From Peronospora farinosa (lineage: Eukaryota > Oomycota > Peronosporomycetes > Peronosporales > Peronosporaceae), in NCBI GenBank assembly GCA_947646735.1, contig CANTFK010000173.1, forward strand, positions 124,001-188,000: DNA of 64,000 nucleotides, in the 5' to 3' direction. Shown here piece by piece: positions 51,051-61,500 of this stretch. Made by a program: the position numbers and the translations under genes. A model generated the notes under the pieces. The model was not told the DNA's origin, did no database searches, and worked only from the letters and a program-made list of their open reading frames with translations. Numbering within the stretch: position 1 is the stretch's first letter; each line of letters starts with the position of its first letter.

Positions 51051-53931
51051 TGTTTACTTGGGACGGATCCCGATAAGGTTTCAACATGGCGACATAGAAC
51101 ACAGGATGTGTACGCAATTTGCGCGGCAAGTTAAGCGTATACGCTGTGCCTTTCTTGGCAATGACCTTAAAGGGTCCGATAAATCGTGGGCGCAACTTCG
51201 TCTTAAAGACAGCGGATACTACATTGGTAGGTAGATTTTTAGCATTTAATAATACTTGGTCTCCGACCTCATAATCATTAATACAACCTCTGCCTTTCGC
51301 ATCTGCATATTCCTTTTGTTTATCTTGACTATCAGCCATTGCATCTTGCACATGTCGTAAGACATTCAGTCGCGTTGCGAGAAACGCATTTACCTGTTTC
51401 TTAACAGTATTAGGGCTGACATCAGCAAGCCGATCGGCAACCTCTCCCCCACCAAGCCCTGAACCACTCGGTGGTAGCGTTAACGGAACGCGTGGGTGTG
51501 TGAGACCATTGACATAGAACGGAGTGTAGCCGGTGGAGGCGTGCACGGAATTATTGAGTGCAAACTCAACTACAGGGAGCATAGAGCTCCAACGCTTAGG
51601 CGTTTCAGCACAAACGCTGCGTAGGATATCTTCAACAACGCGATTTACGCGTTCGGTTTGACCATCGGTCTGCGGATGATCCGCCGTGGACATGTCCAAA
51701 CGGGTGCCCAGCACCTGGAAGACGGACTTCCAAAATTTACTCGTAAAACGAGGATCACGATCAGAAACAATTGCCACTGGCAAGCCATGTTGGCGAAACA
51801 CCCGATCGATAAACAGCTCCGCTGTACCCACACCATCGATCGAATCTGGCACAGCCGCTAAGTGAGCCATCTTGCTCAAACGGTCAACAAAGACCACAAT
51901 ACCTGTATTGCCATGCGAATCTTTCGGTAGGCCAAATACAAAGTCCATACTAATGGACTCCCAGCACCCAGTGGGAATAGGCAAACTAGCCAGCGGCGCT
52001 GCCGAATGGGGCGAGGGTTTCACCCGCTGACACATTTCACACGTACGCACATATGTGCTCACCCATTTATATAGTTTGGGCCACCAATAACTTTGGCATA
52101 CTGCCCCATAGGTCTTTTCACGACCCAAATGACCACCGATGGCGGTGTCATGTACCTCATAGAGGATACGATGTTTCAGGTCCTCGTCATGAGGAACCAC
52201 AATACGCGGAGGATCCGCCACATCTGTACGATAGTACAACAGCCCCTCATCGATAGAATATCGATGGAGGCTTGCACGCAATCGTGCCGACAATTTAATG
52301 TCCGAGTCTTTAAACTCCTCACTGCCAAGAGCATGTAGCAACGCTATACAGTGATCATCTTTAGCATACGCCGTACGAATGAGATCGGTGATAGAAGACG
52401 ACAACATCGTCACATGAGCAAGCTCATAATCAGGTCTGCGTGACAACGCATCAGCCAAAGCATTTTGCTTGCCCGGCTTATATTTCACCTCGAAGTTATA
52501 TTCGGCAAAGAATGACAGCCATCTGGCCATTCTCTGCGAGAGATGCGGCGACTGAGTCGCAGTGCGTAACGACGCATGATCGGTATAGATCACAAAAGGC
52601 TTTGAGCCCAGCAGATGAACTCTGAATTTGACCAGGGCATACTTCATCGCAAGTAGCTCTTTGTCGTGAACTGGATAGTTCTTTTCTGCAGCTTTCAGCT
52701 GGCGGGATTCAAAAGCGATTACACGCTCACGGCCTTCATCATCTGATTGTAACAGAGCACTGCCAATGGCAAAATCCGATGCGTCACAGACGACGCTAAA
52801 CGGTCGGTCAGGGTCTGGCAAAGCCAAAATAGGAGCATGTAGAAGGCTTGCCTTCACTGCTTGAAAAGCATTTTCGTGTTCGGCATGCCAACACCATTCC
52901 ACATCCTTTTTAAGGAGATTGGATAACGGCCGAGCCATATCAGCGTAATTTTCGCTATACTTGTGTAAGTAATTGGCAAGGCCAAGCCATTTACGCAAGT
53001 CCTTCTGAGACTGTGGAACAGGCCAATCGACTATGGCTTTGACTTTGGCGGGATCCGCTCGTAGTCCCCGCTTCCCAATGAAGCACCCTAGAAAGGGAAT
53101 TTCTTCGGCCCCGAAGATGCACTTAGATGCATTAGCATATAATTTATTAGTGCGCATGCACTCGAGCACTGCTCGTAAATGAACAATATGGTTCTCAATA
53201 TCTGACCGACCATGTTCAGCTCGACTATGGACAAAAATGTCATCAAAATACGTCTGTGCATAACTTCGATGGGGTCGAAACAATTGCGTCACCAAACGGT
53301 TAAACGTAGCCGGAGCATTAGATAGCCCTTGGGGCATCACTAACCACTCCCAGAGCATACCGCTCGGAGTACTAACAGCAGTAAGCGGAATATCACTAGC
53401 TCGCATGAGCAATTGGTAATAACCATCGACTAAGTCGAGCGCACTGTACATGATACAACCGACCATATTGTTCTGAAGAACATCCTTTCTGGGTATCGGT
53501 GTCTGTGCAGGTATAGTGGCCGCATTGAGCTTATTATAAGCATGAACAATACGCCATTTACCATTTGGTTTCTTGACACAGAAAGTGGGTGTCGAGTGCG
53601 GAGATTTACTTTCACGCACCATGCCCGCCGCGTGCTTTGCACGAAAGAACTCGTCAATGACGTCACACTGTTCTTTGGGTAAAGGCCACTGCCGTGTTAC
53701 ACAGTATTTGGTTCCGGGAACCAAGTCAATTTCATGACGTACGCCCCTATCAGGTGGTAGAACCGACGGTGGATCGTGACACACCACGTCCTGGAATTCC
53801 TTTACCAAAGGATAGTAGGGATCTGAAGGGTCCTTTAGAATAGATGCCCCACTACGTGCACTTAGTGCCGCTTTGGTATCTTCAAGGACTGTCTCATCGA
53901 CAAGCGAGGATAAGTTCAGCTCGAGGTTAGG
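50623..53931 (-). CDS. Element E pol: RT, RNase H, integrase, chromodomain
   Basis: Open from just after a TGA; the first Met is at 53808 (1061 residues from there). RT: SALDLVDGYYQ, QGLSNAPATF, TYFDDIFVHS. RNase H: CDASDFAIG, DKELLAMKYAL, YTDHASLRT. Integrase: HDTAIGGHLGREKTY and CEMCQRVKP (zinc finger), SMDFVFG, SDRDPRFT and TDGQTERVNR (DDE), RFIGPFKV. Chromodomain: FHVERLLQKRRR and YLVKWRGYPESWNSWE, residues about 995-1055. All catalytic residues are present. The 3' end overlaps the opposite-strand ORF. Confidence 0.95.
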   Translation of the reverse strand, partial: PNLELNLSSLVDETVLEDTKAALSARSGASILKDPSDPYYPLVKEFQDVVCHDPPSVLPPDRGVRHEIDLVPGTKYCVTRQWPLPKEQCDVIDEFFRAKHAAGMVRESKSPHSTPTFCVKKPNGKWRIVHAYNKLNAATIPAQTPIPRKDVLQNNMVGCIMYSALDLVDGYYQLLMRASDIPLTAVSTPSGMLWEWLVMPQGLSNAPATFNRLVTQLFRPHRSYAQTYFDDIFVHSRAEHGRSDIENHIVHLRAVLECMRTNKLYANASKCIFGAEEIPFLGCFIGKRGLRADPAKVKAIVDWPVPQSQKDLRKWLGLANYLHKYSENYADMARPLSNLLKKDVEWCWHAEHENAFQAVKASLLHAPILALPDPDRPFSVVCDASDFAIGSALLQSDDEGRERVIAFESRQLKAAEKNYPVHDKELLAMKYALVKFRVHLLGSKPFVIYTDHASLRTATQSPHLSQRMARWLSFFAEYNFEVKYKPGKQNALADALSRRPDYELAHVTMLSSSITDLIRTAYAKDDHCIALLHALGSEEFKDSDIKLSARLRASLHRYSIDEGLLYYRTDVADPPRIVVPHDEDLKHRILYEVHDTAIGGHLGREKTYGAVCQSYWWPKLYKWVSTYVRTCEMCQRVKPSPHSAAPLASLPIPTGCWESISMDFVFGLPKDSHGNTGIVVFVDRLSKMAHLAAVPDSIDGVGTAELFIDRVFRQHGLPVAIVSDRDPRFTSKFWKSVFQVLGTRLDMSTADHPQTDGQTERVNRVVEDILRSVCAETPKRWSSMLPVVEFALNNSVHASTGYTPFYVNGLTHPRVPLTLPPSGSGLGGGEVADRLADVSPNTVKKQVNAFLATRLNVLRHVQDAMADSQDKQKEYADAKGRGCINDYEVGDQVLLNAKNLPTNVVSAVFKTKLRPRFIGPFKVIAKKGTAYTLNLPRKLRTHPVFYVAMLKPYRDPSQVNIKALAPSPLALSRDEASAPTCQADPAFGSDSLPGTQAGSSSSASPHEGTVPPEQARHELVPIHRPPPPLLDAQGNLQFHVERLLQKRRRHGQNQYLVKWRGYPESWNSWEFETPLRQDCPYAVDVFERRAQGLPVGADASHQ

Positions 53932-55503
53932 TCAAATGACCACCATATCGGACAGAGCACCTGCCTTCAAGGCCTGATGAAATTCATCCACAGACATTTC
54001 GCCTAGCTCTAAAAGAGCATTTAATGATGGGAGGGCCTCAAGGTCAACCTCACCATCTACATCACCTGTCACTCCGTTGACCAGGGTGTACAACTGGTCA
54101 TTGACATTACTATGCGATAAAACAGACGCTTTGCGCCTCGCAGCCGCCATCTGGCAACGCTGCCGTCTCATTGACGAGACCGTACTCTTTACAGTACTTG
54201 GGATGTTATCTTCCCCAAGGTCAACAGACCCCTTGTCGTTTACCTGCCCTATGTAAAGGCCGATGTCATTACCGACACCCAATGGGTCACTAGTACCAGT
54301 GACTTCACTAACAAGGTCATTGACCTTCACTCGCTCTATACGAGAGCCGATGTCATTACCGACACCCAGTGGGTCACTAGTACCAGTGACTTCACTAACA
54401 AGGTCATTGATCTTCACTCGCTCTATACGAGAGCCGATGTCATTACCGACATCCAGTGAATCGCATTTCCAGCCAATATCACTAACAAGGTCATCGACCT
54501 TAACTTGCTCTATACGAGAGCCGATGTCATTATCGACATCCAGTGAATCGCATTTACAGCCAATATCACTAACAGTATCACTTAACGGAGTACGTGCCGT
54601 TCCACTAAGTGTCATTGAGCTCTGCTCGACACTATTATTGTTGACATCGGAGTTTATCAACTCAGACACTCCAATGTCCAGCACATTAACTGAATCAGTT
54701 AATGGCTCGCGCCAATAGCACTTTTGTTTTCTAGCGAAGGTGGGTTCATGACTCTCCAAAGCCTCGCTAGGAACATTGCGCGTTGCGCCTAAAGTTTTGG
54801 ATCTCCAATCGATCCACGGCTCATGGCGTTCCAGCCAGGCCATACCGAGAATGAGATCATATCTCGAGTCCAAATCTAGGACAAGACAGCGTTCAACGCT
54901 ATTGAAATCTAAAAATTTCACACCTAAGTTCAACGGAACTTTAGGAACGGTGACACGTACACCAGTCGCGAGACGTACGGTTATACTGTCACCCTCTTGC
55001 GCTTCCAGCGCCTCAGCATACAGCTGACTCCCCTCAAGGGAGCGACGTCGGACATAATTCCCTGACGCCCCTGAGTCAATTAAAATTGACCAGGGTTTCT
55101 CAAAACCCTTAACGGTTGCCGACACAACCAACAAGCCTGGCTTGTAATTTTGTTCTATGGGAGCATCCACAGAACCACCTGGGGCTAAGCCCTGTTTACC
55201 TTTACCTCCTAAAGATTCAACTGAACTTAGTTCTTTCCCAGTAGGGCGCCCCGCGCCTACTGGGAGTTGACGTTTCCCCTGCGGTGCTCGCCTTTTGGCT
55301 AGGAGCAGGGTTTCGGCTTTGCCGATTTGAACGTTGCTTTCGCAACGGACAGCTAGGGCGGAGATGTCTAGTGCTTCCGCACATGTAACATCTACGGATG
55401 TTACCTTGCTGCTCAGCTGCTTGAAGCTCAGCTTCTTCAGCATGGCTGAGGTCCATGGGTTCCGCCCTATTAGAGGTATTTGATTGATACCAGGGCAGAC
55501 CAT
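53932..55503 (-). CDS. Element E protease and linker
   Basis: 523-codon frame, +1 relative to gag and overlapping it by 287 bp, so real coding begins inside that overlap. Protease: [14 protein letters not shown], then [17 protein letters not shown]. The rest is an acidic linker with four copies of a 30-residue repeat. It ends at a TGA (53932-53934) after DMVVI, and RT continues in the same frame. The TGA is either a mutation or a readthrough codon. Confidence 0.9.
   Translation of the reverse strand: MVCPGINQIPLIGRNPWTSAMLKKLSFKQLSSKVTSVDVTCAEALDISALAVRCESNVQIGKAETLLLAKRRAPQGKRQLPVGAGRPTGKELSSVESLGGKGKQGLAPGGSVDAPIEQNYKPGLLVVSATVKGFEKPWSILIDSGASGNYVRRRSLEGSQLYAEALEAQEGDSITVRLATGVRVTVPKVPLNLGVKFLDFNSVERCLVLDLDSRYDLILGMAWLERHEPWIDWRSKTLGATRNVPSEALESHEPTFARKQKCYWREPLTDSVNVLDIGVSELINSDVNNNSVEQSSMTLSGTARTPLSDTVSDIGCKCDSLDVDNDIGSRIEQVKVDDLVSDIGWKCDSLDVGNDIGSRIERVKINDLVSEVTGTSDPLGVGNDIGSRIERVKVNDLVSEVTGTSDPLGVGNDIGLYIGQVNDKGSVDLGEDNIPSTVKSTVSSMRRQRCQMAAARRKASVLSHSNVNDQLYTLVNGVTGDVDGEVDLEALPSLNALLELGEMSVDEFHQALKAGALSDMVVI
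54250..54565 (-). repeat. 93-bp tandem repeats in the protease-RT linker of element E
   Basis: Between three and four units code for [21 protein letters not shown] blocks. The first units are almost identical, the outer ones diverged. The frame is kept. Each unit contains hairpins such as GTCACTAGTACCAGTGAC and AAGGTCATTGACCTT. Confidence 0.9.
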
Positions 55504-56263
55504 ATCGAGCAGATTTAAAATTAAATTCAGCGTTAAATGCTACGCTTACTGCCTCCTCAAAAGTTGAAGGCTGGACACGGAAAACTTCCGTCCTGGCGAC
55601 CCCAGTGCGAAGTCCCTCCATAAAAATGGTTACTCGGACTTCCTCTGCCAGTGGGTCCTGCTGCATAGCAGCAATGAGAGTTCTCAACTCTTGGACATAG
55701 TCCGACAGTTCTTTCTTACCCTGTCGGGTAGCTAGGAAGCGTGAGCGCACACGATAAGCCTGATTAGGCGGTGCAAACACACAAGTTAATTGCTTTTTAA
55801 GCATCTCCCATGTGGGAAATGCAGCATTTACAGAGACATCGCTCGTTAGAGCCCACTCCCTAGCTCTTCCACCGAGCTTAGAAATGGCCAAGCCAACTCG
55901 TTGCTTATCGGATGCAAGCATGGCGGCATCCATTGCCATTTCAACTTCTCGGATCCAGAGGAGAAGGTTCTCTCCCTCCTTCCCCTCGAAGGTCTTGACA
56001 CTTAAAACAAGTGGACGAGCCTTTGGCTCTGCATCGGGCACAGGTACCGGGATGTACTGTGTAGGCGCTGCTGACGCTGCCTGGTCATGGACCTGCCCGA
56101 GGAGCGTTGCTTCATAACGCATAAAGGCCTCAAGACGAGCATTTAGAACCTCGGGGCCTTGGGCCAAAAGGGCCTCGATTTGATCAGGCCCGACGAACGC
56201 AGATAATTTATCTAAGGCGAGTCGTTGTGCCTCAGAGAGGTGATTTTGATTCTCCATTCTCAC
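55217..56263 (-). CDS. Element E gag
   Basis: 348 codons. A capsid-like helical domain lies in the first 240 residues ([43 protein letters not shown]), then one zinc knuckle [14 protein letters not shown] (CX2CX4HX4C) near 295 and a basic tail. The start is 54 bp from the LTR, behind the PBS. Confidence 0.92.
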   Translation of the reverse strand: MRMENQNHLSEAQRLALDKLSAFVGPDQIEALLAQGPEVLNARLEAFMRYEATLLGQVHDQAASAAPTQYIPVPVPDAEPKARPLVLSVKTFEGKEGENLLLWIREVEMAMDAAMLASDKQRVGLAISKLGGRAREWALTSDVSVNAAFPTWEMLKKQLTCVFAPPNQAYRVRSRFLATRQGKKELSDYVQELRTLIAAMQQDPLAEEVRVTIFMEGLRTGVARTEVFRVQPSTFEEAVSVAFNAEFNFKSARYGLPWYQSNTSNRAEPMDLSHAEEAELQAAEQQGNIRRCYMCGSTRHLRPSCPLRKQRSNRQSRNPAPSQKASTAGETSTPSRRGAPYWERTKFS

Positions 56264-56299
56264 AGATGGTCAGTCTTTAAAGACTCAGGTGTAGGATTG

Positions 56300-56315
56300 A
56301 CTACTAGTGCTACCA
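56300..56315 (-). promoter_or_regulatory. Primer-binding site of element E
   Basis: ACTACTAGTGCTACCA on plus, two bases from the 5' LTR; identical to D. Confidence 0.8.
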
Positions 56316-56317
56316 AG

Positions 56318-56957
56318 TGTAGCGGAGCTGCACAGCTCTTTAGCCAGAGGAAGACTTTCGGCTGGAAGCCTCTTAGTTCGAGAGAACTAAATAGAGTTAA
56401 GGCTAAAAGCCACTTAGTTCTAAGGAACTAATTAAACGACTGAAAGTAACCCTGTTCTAAGGAACTAGGAGAGAGACTTTAGTCAGTCAAGCAATAAGCT
56501 TAAGGTTCAGAGAACCAACGCACAGGGTGCAAGAACAAGCTAGAAGCTTAGAGGTTCAGAGAACCAACGCACGAAGTGCACAAGAGAACAAGTCAGAACG
56601 ACTTGTGATCTTAAACTCAAAAGGAGAACTGATTTTATTTATGCTTTAAGATTTTATGAATAGTCCTACTCTAAGTACACTACACTAGATTAATTACTAT
56701 AATAGTAATTATAATATGCAGACTTTGCTATTGGACGACGTATCGTCTAAACATCTGTGTATGATGTACTTAGTACAGCGTTATCGATCTATCGAATCCT
56801 AATCGATAAGATACGGTATTACCGAATACCGTATCTTTAACGCTTAGACTTAATACCTCTCTAAAGAGAAGTATCATAATGCATTACATGCAATACAAGG
56901 GGAGTTTAACCGTAAACTCCCGGAAAGACGCTACAACCGTCGTGTAACCCCGTTACA
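56318..56957 (-). repeat. 5' LTR of element E
   Basis: 640 bp, same ends as the 3' copy. Single-base differences were seen near 56712, 56789 and 56847, so insertion was recent. Confidence 0.95.
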
Positions 56958-56962
56958 GAACT

Positions 56963-57213
56963 GATTGGAGATTTTAAAATGCGTGTGACCAAGCCGATGC
57001 TGATGCACGTCAATGATTAGGATGCAATTTAGCATATAAGAGGTATAGACTGCGGAGGTCGAGTAAAGCACATCGATGTACGCCTCAACTTCATCAATAA
57101 TTGTAGCAAAAGGAAGTAATCGGAAAGATATCTTAGGAGTCGCGAGTTATGCAAGCTGATATTCCGCGCCGCAATTAATTAATCTGTGTAAACTAATCTC
57201 GCTGATGTGATAA
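56963..57213. other. Host or old LTR sequence right of element E
   Basis: No gene. The last part (CTGATGTGATAA at 57202-57213) resembles a block of the D-type LTR that resumes after 60363, so part of it may be the start of the LTR of element F. Confidence 0.4.
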
Positions 57214-57501
57214 TGTGGTAAAGTGCTTTCCAAAATTGCGAAGGACTTATAGGACAGTGGAAGGACCAAAGGACCAGGAAATAGAACCGAAAAAAAGGAG
57301 ACCACGGGGGTAAGGGACCGTAAACTGGAAATAACTTGAAGGATTGCAACGGGGAGATCATCATCAAGGTACTCATAAAATAATATCAAAAGAAGTCGAC
57401 CCGGCCCTTGACCCGAATGCCCAGTCCAACATTCAAAGACCCAGTCTCTACTAACGGTAGAGCCCAGTGTCTCAATTGTAGACCTGTTTTCTCAGTGGAA
57501 G

Positions 57502-59383
57502 TGTGGCGAAGCGAACGAATGAATTTTGTGATCATGATTTTTGGTTAAGTATGAAATTGTTAAAAATTGATGAATCGCGATCCAGCATTAAAAGTCTCGA
57601 GACGTTACAAATGAAATGTACAACAGTGAATGGTGGTGGTCACAGTATTTTGTTGAATTATCTGCGGCCTAGAACCACGCAACTGCGATCCCCAGTATTT
57701 TTCGATGCCAATCCGCGTGAGCGCGATCGCTAAGATGGAGCATTAGTAAGATTAAGTATGTGGAATACGGTTTGGTGTAAACTACATCACGCCGGAGGAC
57801 TGGAATGTGGTGGACATGAGATATCATGTATGTAGCGGAGCTGCACAGCTCTTTAGCCAGAGGAAGACTTTCGGCTGGAAGCCTCTTAGTTCGAGAGAAC
57901 TAAATAGAGTTAAGGCTAAAAGCCACTTAGTTCTAAGTAACTAATTAAACGACTGAAAGTCACCCTGTTCTAAGGAACGAGAAAAGAGACCTTTAGTCTG
58001 CAAGCAATAAGCTTAAGGTTCGGAGAACCAACGCACAGAGTGCAAGAACAAGCTAGAAGCTTAAATTTTCAGAGAACCAACGCACGAAGTGTACAAGAGA
58101 ACAAGTCAGAATGACTTGTGATCTTAAACTCAAAATGAGAACTGATTGTATTTATGCTTTAAGATTTTATGAATAGTCCTACTCTAAGTACACTACACTA
58201 GATTAATTACTATAATAGTAATTATTATATGCAGACTTTGCTATTGAACGACGTATCGTCTTAACATCTGTGTATGATGTACTTAATGGAGCGTTATCGA
58301 TTTATCGAATCCTAATCGGTAAGATACGGTATTACCGAATACCGTATCTTAACGCTCATACTTAATACCCAAACTAAAGAGAAGTATCACAATGCATTAT
58401 ATGCAATAGAAAGGGGAGTTCAACCGTAAACTTTCGGAATGATGTTACAACCGTCGTGTAACCCCGCTACAATGTAGATGGAACATTTTACATGATTTGG
58501 TGAACTGTGAAGGTGACAAGCCGTGATCCGGCGGACCGCGATCCGATACTAGCTATCAGAACGCGGTCCGATATTAGAATGAGTACCGCAATCCGATAAT
58601 AAAATGAGTATCGCGATACGATACAAATCGATGACCGCGATTCGATACAAATCGAGTACCGCAAATGATAATAAAAAAGTACCGCGATCCGATACTAATA
58701 TCGTATCAAATCCGATCGAGGTAGCAATCCAGATCGCGGCTATATTAAAGTGGGCCACATGAAAAGATCTGATTTTTCCGATAGGTGATACGTGGCAATA
58801 GATCCTGAGCTACAGATAGGCAAGATCATAGGTTTGGTATATGATTAGTTCAACTTAAACAGAGTTTAATTTACTTCAAAAGTAACAAGTGTCAGCTTCT
58901 CCTCCGGGTTAATTTCTATAGGTGCCCGGCGTATCAAGAAACTCGACCCCCCTTGCAGTTGTACGCTTGGATTGTTTGGCCAGGTGCGTCAAGGACTCTC
59001 AAGACACCCTAATTTGCGATTAGATGCAGAGGACTAAGAAGTCCAGATAAAAGATCGCGGGACAGAAGGCAAGCGCATCAAGTATCGACCACTTGGACAA
59101 GGCGATCTCAAGGTAGCTCAGGGCGACCCAAATAGAGCACCCCCAAGAACTACTGCGATCGTGTTAGGAATTTCACTCGATCGCTCCCCACCTTAGCATA
59201 ACATAATCAAGTTCAACATCGACTGAAGTCCACCGAGATGAGTGCAACCTGCCCAACCGACGGGCACAACGTGAGGATGGCTATATACACGGATTCGGAT
59301 TACACCCTCCGTAAGGAGGTGGTGCGGGCGCTAGTGGAGAATCGAGATCACATTAGCAATTTTGTATACTCCACTCAATTACA
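57502..59383 (+). repeat. A-type solo LTR inside the type G LTR
   Basis: It starts TGTGGCGAAGCG and matches the inverse of 10331-13201 at both ends and around 58760-58880. It ends near ATTACA at 59383. The flanks GAAG and GTAG may be a decayed 4-bp duplication. It has only about six units of a GCGATCCGATA repeat (58520-58700), where element A has over 100. Confidence 0.75.
57826..58476 (+). repeat. E-type solo LTR with 5-bp target duplication
   Basis: LTR 57831-58471 (641 bp, TGTAGCGGAG to CCCGCTACA), flanked by ATGTA at 57826-57830 and 58472-58476. It is older than the LTRs of E: many substitutions are visible, for example near 57968-57990. Confidence 0.9.
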
Positions 59384-60363
59384 GTAGATCCCGGTTTCTT
59401 ATTTGTAGACCTGTTTCCTCAATGGAAGACCTCGGCCCCCATTGGTAGACCTGGTCCCTCATTGGTGGACCGGGTAGCTCATTAATTAACCTGGTTCCTT
59501 ATTAGTGAACCTGGTCCCTAAACAGCGGACCTCGGACCCTCATATGGTAGACTTGAATTCTTTTGAATAAACCTCGGTCTCTTGTCGGTGGACCATGAAC
59601 TCGTTAATAGACCCGGTACATCATCGGTATACCCATTCCCTCATCTGCTGACCTGGTCCCTCCAGGTTTAGCCACTCCTACCCAATTGACACAAGAATCA
59701 GACCAGTCAACGCAAGGAATCAGAGCTTCAGGCAAGGATAGAGTAAAAGAGGTAAAAGGATAGGACTATATTAAATACTACTCAATTTGCGATCTACGTG
59801 GCACGACTCCGTCACCCAAGAAGAACTTGCTCTAAGTTACTCACTGTTCCGGGAAGGGATATTTTTTGGCCTCCCGTCGAAGACAGTAGTGTAGCGAAGT
59901 TCAAGTGCGAATAGAGCTCCAGGATATATTTGGCCTGTGAGCTCGTTCGAGTAGCAACACCCCCCAAGACCCGCTATCGGAAGTGGTATCCCTCACCTCA
60001 AGGTCCGGGATTTAAGTAAAGGTAAGGTGGTTGATACCCCTGAAACAAGAAGGAAAAGGCCAGGGATAAGCTCCCTGAAGAATTTGGCTGTAAGTCCACT
60101 CTCGACAAGGTCGATCGACTGGCCACCTACCGGCCCACCGAGTAAAGCATATCCACTCGAGGCCCCCCAGGTCTACCTTCCTCAAAGCAGTCGTCTACAT
60201 CTTCACCAAGGCTTCCGAAGAGTGCAACCCGCCAGACGACGGGTACACAAGGTGAGAGAAGGTACATACGCGGCATCGGGGTACCCCCTCCGACAGTCGG
60301 CAGTCCGGCATAGTGAGTGGTTTGGAATCTCATCATACGCTTTTGAGAACCCACTCTACCACA

Positions 60364-60775
60364 CTAGGTGTACCACATTGATGGGGATGATACTAGGCGC
60401 CATCAAATGACGTCAGTAATTTACGTTGTAAGCGAGCTTATATATATACCAAGCTTGCACGCTGGGATGCGCTTCTACAGAGATGGTATTCATAATTACA
60501 TATTAAACAATCAGTAATTAGAGTTACTTGTAGTAAATTTTAAAAACTTTAAATCAGTTTCAAATTTACTACATCAAATTCATTGCGCAAGGAAAGACCG
60601 GAAACAGCTTAAGTGGCGCAAGTGGGTGCTCGTCTTAAAAATTTGTTGCACGGATCGCTTTAAGCGGCCGACCACCACCACGACACGTGGAGGTAAGACG
60701 GTCTAACCGCTTCCTCACGCTGCTAGAAGGTGTGTCACATGGCAGTTCTTGATACGCCTAATCACACAGAGCAGA
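60364..60775 (+). repeat. Partial 5' LTR of element F
   Basis: It shares with the D LTR the block GGTAAGACGGTCTAAC followed by GCTTCCTC (60692-60720; 42514-42540 in D3), an AT repeat, and the CATTGATGG region. The left end is cut off by the type G LTR and the exact right end is uncertain. Confidence 0.6.
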
Positions 60776-61500
60776 ATGATCAGAAGAAGGAGGACGAAAA
60801 ATCTCGTGTTCGTGCAGATGGGTGTAACTCATGACCATCACTACGTTAGAAGGGTGCGATTACGAATATTTTGGTGGCATCAGCAAAGGCCTTCGTCACT
60901 ACAAAAAAATGCATGGTGGCATCAGCAAAGGCCTACGTCACTAAAAAAATGCATGACGGCCTCCCGACAGGGGCTGTTACCGATGATCGGGCGGACGTTT
61001 ATAATACGAGAATCGAACATCCTAGTGGCGATGGCCCCACCACGAAATAATGATTGTATTAGTAAATATTCTCCGAAGAAGAACGCCAACATTTTATCAT
61101 AAAGTAATAATAAGTTAATGAAATAACAAGATGCCGCCATCTCTGGATGATGTAACAACGTCTTGTTTATTGTTGCAGGAAATGCTTCAGGCGGTCTAAA
61201 AATTCGAATAGCCAATTTAAACGGATCTTGCGGGAGGATGCGAAAGTCGTGTCTACATTTTCGAACGAAACCGGCTCAAAGTAGCGCTCATTTACATCTG
61301 CCGCTATGACCTTCCGACCGAGAATGTCCCAAACATCATCGCAAAGCCATATTTTATGTAACGGGGTGAGCCCGTTACACAATATTGACATTTATATGAA
61401 GCGTCAATTAAAATATTATTATAACTAATAATATTTGACAATATTATCTTTTCTTCTAATATTGTTCCTAGATCTCCTTGAAGTTGGAGATGCCCTCTCA
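60776..61500. other. Leader region of element F without recognisable gene
   Basis: It holds a duplicated 38-bp stretch (GGTGGCATCAGCAAAGGCC, at about 60872 and 60914) and a 23-bp palindrome with LTR-end sequence at 61357-61379. No tRNA-like primer site was found. Short frames look random. Confidence 0.5.

Larger units (their letters stand above)
49017..56957 (-). mobile_element. Element E: near-complete Ty3/Gypsy element with single RNase H and chromodomain
   Basis: 7.9 kb with LTRs of 639 and 640 bp that differ at only a few positions by eye, a 5-bp target duplication, PBS, gag, protease, RT, RNase H, integrase, chromodomain, an opposite-strand ORF and a polypurine tract. Only one in-frame TGA separates protease from RT. 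It is the youngest-looking and best preserved of the C/D/E/F group. It inserted into host DNA. Confidence 0.96.
57214..60363 (+). repeat. Second type G LTR, split by nested LTRs
   Basis: It starts TGTGGTAAAGTGC like 1483 and ends CTCTACCACA. Its left piece is 57214-57501 and its right piece 59384-60363, which holds the minisatellite and the leader also present at 1950-2612. The middle is an A-type LTR. No target duplication matches (ATAA versus CTAG). Confidence 0.75.

Noticed and set aside
59331..60367. CTAG at 59331-59334 and 60364-60367 as target duplication of an LTR starting at 59335
   Set aside because: The A-type LTR clearly continues through 59335 to about 59383 (it matches the inverse of 10331-10400), so 59335 is not an LTR start and the CTAG match is chance.
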